Assembly (NCBI RefSeq): GCF_030296915.1
Contig: NZ_AP028031.1
Location: 325,001-389,000, forward strand
Reading direction: 5' to 3'
DNA from: Anaerostipes hadrus ATCC 29173 = JCM 17467
GTDB taxonomy: Bacteria; Bacillota; Clostridia; Lachnospirales; Lachnospiraceae
DNA length: 64,000 nt
In this document: one piece after another, positions 56,293-64,000 of the stretch
Position numbering within the stretch: the stretch's first letter is position 1
How the letters are laid out: every line of letters starts with the position of its first letter
Translations under genes and position numbers: made by a program
Notes under the pieces: generated by a model
The model's database searches: none
The model's input: only the letters and a program-made list of their open reading frames with translations
What the model was told of the DNA's origin: nothing

Positions 56293-56377
56293 ATCGTACC
56301 TAAGACCAAAATAAATGTAACAATTAAGAACAGTTACAAAAGAATGATTTTAGGAGAAAGTTTGGGGGATAAAAAAG

Positions 56378-57685
56378 ATGTATAATATCGTATCAAAATT
56401 ACTGATCTACGGTGACATGGACGAAGAATCCATCTTAATGCAGTTAAGTGATATTTTCCGCTGCATGGACGAAGGATCACAGACAAAAGATGTTTTAAGA
56501 ACAAGAGTATTTAAACAGGTAAAGAGAATCTTAGAAGTTGCAACAGACTATGCATTTGACAAGAATCTGTGGCACAACTATTTAACATACTTACTGATCA
56601 CAAATGAAAATCCATTCAGTATCACATGCGAGAAAGTCGGAGCAAGTGAAGGAAGTGTCAACCACTTTGCAAAGAGTGATTTTAAGGCATTTAAAGAATT
56701 ATTTGACTTTGACTTTAGCAGAATCGAAGATGAATTAGGTGTAGATTGCTTCAGCAGAATCTCTGATTATCAGGCAATCGGTAAACCAGAATTAATGTAC
56801 AATAAGAATGTCAGCGAGAAAGTTCAGGCATTAAGCGAGAGATTAGAGACAGCCAAAGATGAGAATGAATTCTTTGACATGGTCACAGACTTCTACAAAG
56901 CCTATGGAGTTGGTATGTTCGGTCTTAACAAAGCATTCCGTATCGAAGAATGTGGAGACAACAACATCCGCTTCCGTGCGATCAATAACATGGACAAAGT
57001 TGTATTATCCGATCTTGTCGGATATGAGATTCAGAAACAGAAACTTGTTGAGAATACAGAAGCATTTGTAGAAGGAAGAAAAGCAAACAATGTTCTGTTA
57101 TTTGGTGACAGTGGTACAGGTAAATCCACAAGTATCAAAGCGATTGTAAATGAATACTATGATCAGGGCCTGCGCATGATCGAGATCTACAAACATCAGT
57201 TTAAAGATCTTTCCAATGTGATCGCACAGATCAAGAACAGAAACTACAGATTCATCATCTACATGGATGATCTTTCTTTCGAAGAATTTGAGATTGAATA
57301 CAAATTCTTAAAAGCAGTCATCGAAGGTGGCGTGGAAACAAAACCAGAAAACATTTTAATCTATGCAACATCTAACCGTCGTCATCTTATCAAAGAGACA
57401 TGGAATGACAGATCTGATGTGGAAAACAGCAACGGAATGCACAGATCCGATACAATGGAAGAAAAATTATCTCTGGTAAACCGTTTTGGTGTTACAATTA
57501 ACTACTCAAAACCAAGTCAGAAAGAATACTTCGAGATCGTTTTCGAACTTGCCCACAAAGCAGGAATCAAGATGGGAGAAGATGAACTGAAACTCGAAGC
57601 AAATAAATGGGAATTAAGCCACGGAGGAATCTCTGGACGTACGGCACAGCAGTTTATCAATCATTTGATGGGACTTCAGGCTTAA
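56378..57685 (+). CDS. DUF815-family AAA ATPase
   Basis: A 435-residue protein. The N-terminal ~215 residues are helical. The AAA core has Walker [35 protein letters not shown] (about residue 240), Walker [11 protein letters not shown], the sensor [20 protein letters not shown] and the arginine-rich DRFGVTINY-like segment ([11 protein letters not shown]). The family is widespread, with no settled function. It stands alone between a promoter and a strong terminator. Confidence 0.9.
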   Translation: MYNIVSKLLIYGDMDEESILMQLSDIFRCMDEGSQTKDVLRTRVFKQVKRILEVATDYAFDKNLWHNYLTYLLITNENPFSITCEKVGASEGSVNHFAKSDFKAFKELFDFDFSRIEDELGVDCFSRISDYQAIGKPELMYNKNVSEKVQALSERLETAKDENEFFDMVTDFYKAYGVGMFGLNKAFRIEECGDNNIRFRAINNMDKVVLSDLVGYEIQKQKLVENTEAFVEGRKANNVLLFGDSGTGKSTSIKAIVNEYYDQGLRMIEIYKHQFKDLSNVIAQIKNRNYRFIIYMDDLSFEEFEIEYKFLKAVIEGGVETKPENILIYATSNRRHLIKETWNDRSDVENSNGMHRSDTMEEKLSLVNRFGVTINYSKPSQKEYFEIVFELAHKAGIKMGEDELKLEANKWELSHGGISGRTAQQFINHLMGLQA

Positions 57686-57708
57686 AAATCATAGGAATTA
57701 CATAGTTT

Positions 57709-57750
57709 AAGAACTTTCTGCATGGAAAAGATGCAGAAAGTTCTTTTTTT
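57709..57750 (+). terminator. Terminator after the DUF815 gene
   Basis: AGAACTTTCTGCAT (57709-57722) pairs perfectly with ATGCAGAAAGTTCT (57730-57743), followed by T7. Confidence 0.92.
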
Positions 57751-57863
57751 CTATATGGAACCCTTGCGAAAGAATTTGTCTTTAGGCTATAATAAACATA
57801 AGTATGTAGATACATGCACAAGATGATATTTTATAGAAGAAACAGAAAGTGAGAATATACAAT

Positions 57864-58724
57864 ATGTGGTTAGCAGACCAATGGAAAGACTATGAAGTCT
57901 TAGATACATCAAACGGTGAGAAATTAGAACGCTGGGGAGATTATTTTCTGGTAAGGCCAGACCCACAGGTTCTATGGGACACCCCAAAGAAGTTAAGACA
58001 GTGGAAGAAGCCAAATGGACATTATCACAGAAGTCACAAAGGCGGCGGACAGTGGGAATTCTTTGATCTTCCTAAGACATGGGATATTCAGTACAAAGAA
58101 TTAAAATTCCACTTACAGCCATTCAGCTTCAAACATACAGGATTATTCCCAGAACAGGCAGTGAACTGGGACTGGTTTTCAGATAAAATCAGAAAAGCAA
58201 ATCGTCCAGTAAAAGTATTAAACTTATTTGCCTACACAGGAGGGGCAACACTTGCAGCGGCAGCAGCAGGAGCATCAGTCACACACGTTGACGCATCCAA
58301 AGGTATGGTAAATTGGGCAAAGGAGAATGCACAGCTTTCTGGATTAAGAGAGAAACCAATCCGCTGGTTAGTCGATGACTGTGTGAAGTTTGTAGAACGT
58401 GAGATCCGAAGAGGTAATCATTATGATGGGATCATCATGGACCCTCCATCTTATGGAAGAGGACCAAAGGGTGAGATCTGGAAGATCGAAGAGAAGATTT
58501 ATCCATTCATTGAACTATGTACAAAGATTCTGTCCGATGACCCATTATTCTTCCTTGTAAACTCCTATACAACAGGTTTACAGCCAGCAGTTTTAACTTA
58601 TATGTTAGAGACTCAGGTAGCAGCGAAATTTGGTGGAAAAGTAGTCTCAGATGAGATCGGATTACCAGTTTCATCCAACGGATTGGTCCTTCCATGTGGG
58701 GCATCTGGACGCTGGGAAAAGTAA
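57864..58724 (+). CDS. Class I SAM-dependent methyltransferase, RlmI-like
   Basis: A 286-residue protein from the ATG at 57864 (MWLADQWKDYEVLDTSNGEKLERWG); an in-frame ATG five codons earlier is equally open. SAM-binding motif I is VLNLFAYTGGATLAAAAAGASVTHVDASKG, and the catalytic region is IIMDPPSYGRGPKGEIWK, as in RNA cytosine methyltransferases of the RlmI/YccW group. It lacks the N-terminal PUA domain of RlmI. An rRNA target is likely but the site is unknown. Confidence 0.82.
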   Translation: MWLADQWKDYEVLDTSNGEKLERWGDYFLVRPDPQVLWDTPKKLRQWKKPNGHYHRSHKGGGQWEFFDLPKTWDIQYKELKFHLQPFSFKHTGLFPEQAVNWDWFSDKIRKANRPVKVLNLFAYTGGATLAAAAAGASVTHVDASKGMVNWAKENAQLSGLREKPIRWLVDDCVKFVEREIRRGNHYDGIIMDPPSYGRGPKGEIWKIEEKIYPFIELCTKILSDDPLFFLVNSYTTGLQPAVLTYMLETQVAAKFGGKVVSDEIGLPVSSNGLVLPCGASGRWEK

Positions 58725-58768
58725 GTTCTTAAGATTTACTGAAATTTCGCAGAATATGTAAAAAATCG

Positions 58769-58796
58769 TTGAATTTTCTTGGAAAATGTTTATAAT
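58769..58796 (+). promoter_or_regulatory. Promoter of the mreB-like gene
   Basis: -35 TTGAAT (58769-58774), 16 bp spacer, consensus -10 TATAAT (58791-58796). The core equals the sRNA promoters but there are no upstream GTT repeats, so those repeats are specific to the sRNA units. The leader holds a GTACGTG/CACGTAT hairpin (near 58808-58832). Confidence 0.7.
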
Positions 58797-58895
58797 AAGA
58801 GAGTATGTGTACGTGTGTAGAACTGCACGTATACGGATAAAGTAGAAATAACATAATAATGATAGATAAGAGAAAGCGAAAGGGGAATTTTTGCT

Positions 58896-59906
58896 ATGGC
58901 AGCAGGAACAGATATTGGAATTGATTTAGGAACCGCCAGCGTATTAGTTTACGTCAAAGGAAAAGGTGTAGTATTAAAAGAGCCATCTGTAGTGGCATTT
59001 GATAGAAATACAAACAAGATCAAAGCGATCGGAGAAGAAGCACGTTTAATGTTAGGAAGAACACCAGGTAATATCGTGGCAGTTCGTCCATTACGTCAGG
59101 GAGTTATCTCTGATTATACAGTTACAGAGAAGATGTTAAGTTATTTTATCAGCAGAACAGTTGGTAAGTCTTTATTTGGAAGAAAACCTCGCATCAGTGT
59201 TTGTGTACCAAGTGGTGCAACTGAAGTAGAGAAGAAAGCCGTAGAAGATGCAACATATCAGGCAGGAGCAAGAGAAGTTTCCATCATCGAAGAGCCAGTA
59301 GCAGCAGCGATCGGTGCAGGAATCGACATTGCAAAACCTTGTGGAAATATGATCGTTGATATCGGTGGTGGTACAGCTGATATCGCAGTTATCTCTTTAG
59401 GTGGAGTCGTAGTAAGCAACTCTATCAAAGTAGCTGGAGATGACTTTGACGAAGCAATCGTACGTTTCATGCGTAAGAAACATAACTTATTAATTGGAGA
59501 ACGTACAGCAGAAGAGATCAAGATCAATGTAGGTACAGTATACAAACGCCCAGAAAATCTTACAATGGACGTTCGCGGACGTAACCTTGTAACAGGACTT
59601 CCAAAGACAGTGACTGTGACATCTGAAGAAACAGAAGAAGCTTTAAGAGAACCTGCATACCAGATCGTAGACGCAGTACACAATGTACTGGAGAGAACTC
59701 CACCAGAATTAGCAGCTGATATTTCTGATCGTGGAATCGTTTTAACAGGTGGTGGATCTTTAATTCAGGGATTAGAAGAACTGATCGAAGAGAAGACTGG
59801 AATCAACACAATGACAGCAGAAGATCCTTTAACAGCTGTAGCAATCGGTACAGGAAAATATATCGAATATTTAGCAGATGATGATAAAAAATCAAAGAAC
59901 AAATAA
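58896..59906 (+). CDS. MreB/Mbl-family rod-shape actin homologue
   Basis: A 336-residue actin-fold protein. Phosphate loop 1 is DIGIDLGTASVLVYVKGKGVVLKEPSVVA, phosphate 2 is MIVDIGGGTADIAVISLGG (about residue 150), and the adenosine motif is GIVLTGGGSLIQGLEELI. It polymerises under the membrane and directs cell-wall synthesis. The usual mreC/mreD partners are absent here, so it is a solitary paralogue (Mbl- or MreBH-like). AAGGGG stands before the ATG. Confidence 0.92.
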   Translation: MAAGTDIGIDLGTASVLVYVKGKGVVLKEPSVVAFDRNTNKIKAIGEEARLMLGRTPGNIVAVRPLRQGVISDYTVTEKMLSYFISRTVGKSLFGRKPRISVCVPSGATEVEKKAVEDATYQAGAREVSIIEEPVAAAIGAGIDIAKPCGNMIVDIGGGTADIAVISLGGVVVSNSIKVAGDDFDEAIVRFMRKKHNLLIGERTAEEIKINVGTVYKRPENLTMDVRGRNLVTGLPKTVTVTSEETEEALREPAYQIVDAVHNVLERTPPELAADISDRGIVLTGGGSLIQGLEELIEEKTGINTMTAEDPLTAVAIGTGKYIEYLADDDKKSKNK

Positions 59907-59923
59907 TCATTAGAGATTCAAAG

Positions 59924-59955
59924 AGGCCAGGATGGCAATTCATCCTGGCCTTAAT
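59924..59955 (+). terminator. Terminator after the mreB-like gene
   Basis: AGGCCAGGATG (59924-59934) pairs perfectly with CATCCTGGCCT (59941-59951); the T run is short. Confidence 0.75.
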
Positions 59956-59994
59956 TCACGTTATACTGTAGATCAGAAGAAAGGAGAGAAAACA

Positions 59995-62262
59995 ATGGCA
60001 TATTTGAAAGGATACGTAGATCATATACGTTTTCGGAATGAAGATAACGGATATACTGTATTAAGCCTTGATGTCGATGGAGATGAAGAGACTGTCGTTG
60101 GATCATTTCCTTTCTTAAATGATGGAGAATACATATCTTTGGAAGGAGATTATGTCGATCACCCAGTGCATGGACCACAATTTCAGATGAGAACTTATGA
60201 GATTGTGGCTCCAGATGATATTGACAGCATGGAACGTTATTTAGGTTCCGGAGCGATCAAAGGAGTCGGACCTGCACTTGCAAAACGTATTACAAAGAAG
60301 TTTAAGATGGATACCTTCCGAGTTATCGAAGAGGAGCCAGAACGTCTTGCAGAAGTAAAAGGAATCAGCGAGAAGAAAGCCAGAGCGATCGCCGTGGAAT
60401 TCAGTGAGAAGCAGGAAATGCGTCAGGCGATGATGTTTCTGTCTGGATATGGAATCAATAATAATCTTGCTGTGAAGATTTATAAAGAATATGGGGATCA
60501 TTTGTATACGATCATTCAGGAAAATCCATATAAGATGACGGATGATATTGCAGGAGTCGGATTTAAGATCGCAGATGAGATCGCAAAGAAAGTCGGGATT
60601 GGAAGTAACTCAGATTACCGCATCATTTCTGGAATTTTTTACACCTTAATGCGGGCACTAAATGAAGGCCATGTATTTTTGCCAAAACGTATTTTGTGCA
60701 GAAATGCAGCTCATATCTTAGGGGTAACACCAGAAGATATCGAAGAGCATTTATTAGAAATGATGATCGATCGCAAGATTGTCATTGAAGAGGATGAAGA
60801 GACAAGAGTTTATGCAGCACCACAGTATCATATGGAAGTCAATACGGCAAGAATGCTGCTGGATTTAAATATCCATTATGATGTTTCCATTTCTGAGGTG
60901 GAGACAATGATCGCAATGATCGAAGAGACAGAGCAGATCACATTTGCTGAAAAACAGAAAGAAGCGATCCATGCAGTGGCACAGGATAGTATTGTTGTCT
61001 TAACTGGAGGTCCGGGAACTGGTAAGACGACAACGATTAATGGAATGATCCAGTATTTTGAACATGAAGGGCTGGATATCCGTCTGGCAGCACCAACAGG
61101 AAGAGCAGCAAAGCGTATGACAGAGGCAACAGGATATGAGGCAATGACGATTCATCGTATGTTAGAGATCAATGGGGAAGCAGACAGGGAACGTGACATG
61201 AAAAAGGGAAATGCATCCATGTTTGAACGCAATGCGGGTAATCCATTAGAAACGGATGTGATCATCATTGACGAGATGTCCATGGTAGACCTATATCTGA
61301 TGAATGCACTCCTGCAAGCTATGGTGCCTGGAACAAGATTGGTCATTGTAGGAGATGCCAATCAGTTGCCATCGATCGGTGCTGGAAATGTCTTAAAAGA
61401 TATGATCGCATCAGGACAGTTTAAAGTCGTGGAATTAAACCAGATCTTCCGTCAGGAAGAAGGCAGCCATATCGTAAGAAATGCCCATCTGATCCATCAG
61501 GGAAGACCAGTTGAATTAGATAATAAGAGCCGAGATTTTTTCTTCTTACAGAGAAATAATATTCAGGATGTACTGGGAGTTTTAGTATATTTAGTACGGG
61601 ATAAACTACCAGGATATGTCCATGTGAAACCATATGATATCCAGATCTTAACACCAATGCGAAAAGGTGAACTTGGTGTTGAGAGGCTCAATCAGGTCAT
61701 GCAGCAATATTTGAATCCACCATCTGATGAGAAGAAAGAAAAAGAGATCGCCTTTGGATTGTTCCGGGAAGGTGACAAAGTCATGCAGATCAAGAACAAT
61801 TATCAGATTGAATGGGAAATGCGAAATAGCAAAGGATTCACCGTAGATAAGGGAGTTGGAGTATTCAATGGTGATATGGGAATCATCACAGAAATCAATG
61901 ATTACACAGAGAAGATCACAGTCTTATTTGATGAGACGAGGGAAGTCCAGTATCCGTATGCAAGTCTTGATGAATTAGAACTTGCATATGCAGTCACAAT
62001 CCACAAATCACAGGGAAGCGAATACCCAGCGGTTGTGATGCCGATCTTAAGCGGACCAAGAGTATTATTCCACAGAAACCTTCTGTATACAGGAGTCACA
62101 AGAGCAAAAAACTGTTTAACGATCGTAGGAGACAGAAATATGTTATTTTCCATGATCCAGAATGTCAATGAGCAACGGAGGTATACAACCCTTGCACTGC
62201 GCTTAGATCAGATCGCAAATGAATCCGAAGAAAGCGGTCCGATGGATGATCTTGGAATATAA
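59995..62262 (+). CDS. recD2: RecD2-type ATP-dependent DNA helicase
   Basis: A 755-residue SF1B helicase from the ATG at 59995 (MAYLKGYVDHIRFRNEDNGYTVL), after AAAGGAGAG; the upstream in-frame ATG at 59932 lies in the terminator and is rejected. An N-terminal OB-like and helix-hairpin-helix region (GSGAIKGVGPALAKRI) replaces the RecBCD contacts. Helicase motifs include VVLTGGPGTGKTTTINGMI (I), VIIIDEMSMVD (II), VIVGDANQLPSIGAGNVL (III), LNQIFRQEEGSHIV (IV) and YAVTIHKSQGSEYPAV/LLYTGVTRAKNCL (V, VI). It acts in DNA repair independently of RecBC. Confidence 0.93.
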   Translation: MAYLKGYVDHIRFRNEDNGYTVLSLDVDGDEETVVGSFPFLNDGEYISLEGDYVDHPVHGPQFQMRTYEIVAPDDIDSMERYLGSGAIKGVGPALAKRITKKFKMDTFRVIEEEPERLAEVKGISEKKARAIAVEFSEKQEMRQAMMFLSGYGINNNLAVKIYKEYGDHLYTIIQENPYKMTDDIAGVGFKIADEIAKKVGIGSNSDYRIISGIFYTLMRALNEGHVFLPKRILCRNAAHILGVTPEDIEEHLLEMMIDRKIVIEEDEETRVYAAPQYHMEVNTARMLLDLNIHYDVSISEVETMIAMIEETEQITFAEKQKEAIHAVAQDSIVVLTGGPGTGKTTTINGMIQYFEHEGLDIRLAAPTGRAAKRMTEATGYEAMTIHRMLEINGEADRERDMKKGNASMFERNAGNPLETDVIIIDEMSMVDLYLMNALLQAMVPGTRLVIVGDANQLPSIGAGNVLKDMIASGQFKVVELNQIFRQEEGSHIVRNAHLIHQGRPVELDNKSRDFFFLQRNNIQDVLGVLVYLVRDKLPGYVHVKPYDIQILTPMRKGELGVERLNQVMQQYLNPPSDEKKEKEIAFGLFREGDKVMQIKNNYQIEWEMRNSKGFTVDKGVGVFNGDMGIITEINDYTEKITVLFDETREVQYPYASLDELELAYAVTIHKSQGSEYPAVVMPILSGPRVLFHRNLLYTGVTRAKNCLTIVGDRNMLFSMIQNVNEQRRYTTLALRLDQIANESEESGPMDDLGI

Positions 62263-62291
62263 AAAGTAAAAAATAAAGAGAAAAATGCCAG

Positions 62292-62322
62292 AAACCGTCA
62301 TCTTTTAGAGGACGGTTTTTCT
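62292..62322 (+). terminator. Terminator after recD2
   Basis: AAACCGTC (62292-62299) pairs with GACGGTTT (62311-62318), followed by T and C. Confidence 0.8.
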
Positions 62323-62375
62323 TGTTTGAAGTCCTTTTCAAACCTTATAATGAAGGGGAGGAAAGGAAGGGACAT

Positions 62376-62909
62376 ATGAAAGAAAAAAGACGTATGATAT
62401 CAGAAGCAGCCAGGCAGTTAGGCCTTGAAACATATCATTTAAGAACATGGGAAGAAGAATTTTCCTTAACGATCCCTCGAAATGAAAAAGGATATCGTTG
62501 TTATGGAGACAAAGAAATACATACATTTGAACAGATCCGTGATATGAGAAATGCTGGATTAGACAGCGAAGAGATTAAACAGAAATTATCCGGAAATATC
62601 ATTCCATTTCCGGAAGAAAAACAGATGAATACGTCTGATAAAATGATGCAGTTTCAAAAAGTGTTGGTAAAGATCATGGGACAGGCGATTCTGGAACAGA
62701 AAGATCATATTGCAGATCAGATCAGTTCTAAGGTTTCAGACAGAGTAGTAAAAGAAATGGATTATCAGTTTCGGCTAAGAGAAGCTGAAGAAGAAAAAAG
62801 ATTTCAGAAATTGGATGAGATGATCAGAAATCAGCAAAAAGCAAGAGAAGAAATTGCAGCATCCAGAGAAAAACGAAGATTTTTCAGAAGAAAACGAAAA
62901 GAAAGATAA
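62376..62909 (+). CDS. MerR-like HTH protein with coiled-coil tail
   Basis: A 177-residue protein from the ATG at 62376, after GGAAGG. The N-terminal ~70 residues are a MerR-type winged helix (MISEAARQLGLETYHLRTWEEEFSLTIPRNEKGYRCYGDKEIHTFEQIRDMRNAGLDSEEIKQKL). The rest is highly charged and helical (about 100-165), probably a coiled coil, ending in a basic cluster (KRRFFRRKRKER). The plan resembles RacA-like DNA-binding proteins rather than classical metal regulators. No ligand motif is seen. Confidence 0.7.
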   Translation: MKEKRRMISEAARQLGLETYHLRTWEEEFSLTIPRNEKGYRCYGDKEIHTFEQIRDMRNAGLDSEEIKQKLSGNIIPFPEEKQMNTSDKMMQFQKVLVKIMGQAILEQKDHIADQISSKVSDRVVKEMDYQFRLREAEEEKRFQKLDEMIRNQQKAREEIAASREKRRFFRRKRKER

Positions 62910-62992
62910 GTAAAGATTGTATTTGGATTCAGACAATATTATAATAAATTTATCAGCTCTGATCTGTAACAGATGAGGAGTGAATAGATAGA

Positions 62993-63988
62993 GTGAGGAA
63001 TTCGAATATGAAGAAACGACCAAAGATTCTGGTAGTCGGAAGTCTTATGATGAATCAAGGCATAGAAACATCTGTGATCCCAGAAGAAGGACAGACAGTG
63101 ATGGGTGAAGATATTAAGAAATCACCCGGAGGCAAGGGGGCTAATCAGGCAGTACAGATGGCTCGCCTTGGGGCAGATGTTACGTTGATCGGTAAGATCG
63201 GAAGAGACAGGGATGGAGAAGAACTGGTTAAAGTATGTAAGGAAGCAGGAGTGAACACGGAACAGATCATTTATGATGATGTGCTCCCAACAGGATCTTC
63301 GATTGTATTATTAGAGACTGTTCCAGGACAGAAAGTAAAGAAAAGATCGATCGTTATACCAGGGGCAACAACACAATTAACGGTTGATGAGATCGCATAT
63401 CTGGAAGATGAGATGGACAAATATGATCTCGTTGTGCTTCAGAATGCGATACCGATGGAAGTCAATGAAGCAATTGCGGGCTATGCATATAAACATGAAG
63501 TTGATGTAGTATTGAATCCTATTCCGGCAAAGAAGCTTTCAAAAGAACTTATGGAGTGCGTTACATACCTGATCGTCAATGAGCAGGCAGCAAAATCAAT
63601 GACAGGTATTAAGATCCATAGTGATTGGAAGAGGGAATGGACAAGATTTAATCTCGATGAAGCAAGAGTTGCATCTGCGGTGATCCGTGGACGAGGAATA
63701 CCAACAGTACTGATCACATTGGCTGAAAAGGGTGTGATCATGAACACACCAGAACGTTTTTACTATAAGAAAGCGATCGAAGATGTAGAGGTGGTCGATC
63801 CAAGAGCCGCAGGAGATGCATTTATCGGGGCATTCTGTACAAGGATCTGTACGGATGATTCTATTGGAAAAGTGCTGACGATCGCGAATTATACAGCAGC
63901 TTTATCTATTGCAACAGAAGGGGCAATAGAATCTCTGCCAACATCGAAACAAGTAAGAGAATATATGGAACAAAAAAGAGATGCATAA
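62993..63988 (+). CDS. PfkB-family carbohydrate kinase, ribokinase-like
   Basis: A 331-residue protein if started at the GTG at 62993 (326 if at the ATG at 63008). The N-terminal substrate motif is SPGGKGANQAVQMARLGADVTLIGKIGRDRDGEELVKVCKEAGV. The C-terminal PfkB signature is DPRAAGDAFIGAF, with the catalytic Asp in AGD; ribokinases normally have DTTGAGD, so the anion-hole neighbours differ. It should phosphorylate ribose or a related sugar or nucleoside. No transporter is adjacent. Confidence 0.82.
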   Translation: MRNSNMKKRPKILVVGSLMMNQGIETSVIPEEGQTVMGEDIKKSPGGKGANQAVQMARLGADVTLIGKIGRDRDGEELVKVCKEAGVNTEQIIYDDVLPTGSSIVLLETVPGQKVKKRSIVIPGATTQLTVDEIAYLEDEMDKYDLVVLQNAIPMEVNEAIAGYAYKHEVDVVLNPIPAKKLSKELMECVTYLIVNEQAAKSMTGIKIHSDWKREWTRFNLDEARVASAVIRGRGIPTVLITLAEKGVIMNTPERFYYKKAIEDVEVVDPRAAGDAFIGAFCTRICTDDSIGKVLTIANYTAALSIATEGAIESLPTSKQVREYMEQKRDA

Positions 63989-64000
63989 AAATGCATCTCT
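63979..64000 (+). terminator. Terminator at the window edge
   Basis: AGATGCAT (63979-63986) is complementary to ATGCATCT (63991-63998). The stop codon of the kinase is in the loop region; the T run, if any, is beyond the edge. Confidence 0.5.

Overview
The window is a low-GC Firmicutes chromosome, most likely from a gut Lachnospiraceae such as an Anaerostipes relative. The evidence is the classical Gram-positive order rpmG-secE-nusG-rplK-rplA-rplJ-rplL, rpoB-rpoC, rpsL-rpsG-fusA-tuf; a clostridial [FeFe]-hydrogenase maturase (HydG); a short ThiC; DUF5688, DUF2207/LemA and DUF1703 families typical of that group; and a mannose-family PTS. No database could be searched, so the genus is an inference.

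Layout. 1-849 holds the N-terminal part of an ABC exporter (minus strand). 850-2775 is a HipB/HipA-type pair enclosed by two near-identical ~160 bp direct repeats. 2825-5060 (minus) has a CoA-pyrophosphatase-like Nudix enzyme and hydG, preceded by a strongly promoted ~137 nt structured RNA. 5195-10746 carries a large c-di-GMP turnover protein ending in a G10 tract, queF and two secreted proteins. 11081-14526 is the secE/nusG/L11-L1/L10-L12 block with an L10 leader. 14735-20925 has a D-2-hydroxyacid dehydrogenase, a secreted NlpC/P60 protein, a TPP riboswitch with thiC, an NSS transporter and a HAD phosphatase. 21020-22224 is a decayed nitrilase/symporter locus. 22505-36036 is the rpoBC and rpsL-rpsG-fusA-tuf block, split by a 1.5 kb gene-free stretch with two long palindromes and a ~730 bp transcribed-looking purine-rich region. 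36181-46124 contains an Rpn-type relic, a sorbose/hexitol-type PTS operon under an RpiR regulator, a DUF1703 ATPase and a decayed tuf copy. 46267-49904 has an XRE regulator, a DUF5688 protein and a LemA/DUF2207 pair. 50299-51590 is an internally deleted IS607-type element. The rest is a Ca2+ P-type ATPase, a deleted glycerate kinase, two AAA proteins, a methyltransferase, MreB, RecD2, a MerR-like protein and a PfkB sugar kinase.

Main discovery candidate: four dispersed copies (near 1.0, 2.7, 10.8 and 50.0 kb, two on each strand) of one small-RNA gene design. Each has an identical 65 bp promoter architecture: two GTTN(A/T)-type direct repeats exactly 21 bp apart, 10 bp, -35 TTGAAT, a 16 bp spacer and -10 TATACT or TATAAT. 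Each then has an almost invariant ~37 nt 5' RNA segment with a UCCUCUCUUU anti-Shine-Dalgarno-like stretch, and a copy-specific terminator hairpin. This looks like a multicopy regulated sRNA family comparable in logic to CiaR-controlled csRNAs or LhrC, possibly driven by a LytTR-type regulator. The queF ribosome-binding site in this window is a perfect 10-base match to the seed.

A second theme is decay by internal deletion: tuf, glycerate kinase, nitrilase, tnpA and tnpB relics all keep both ends and have lost their middles.
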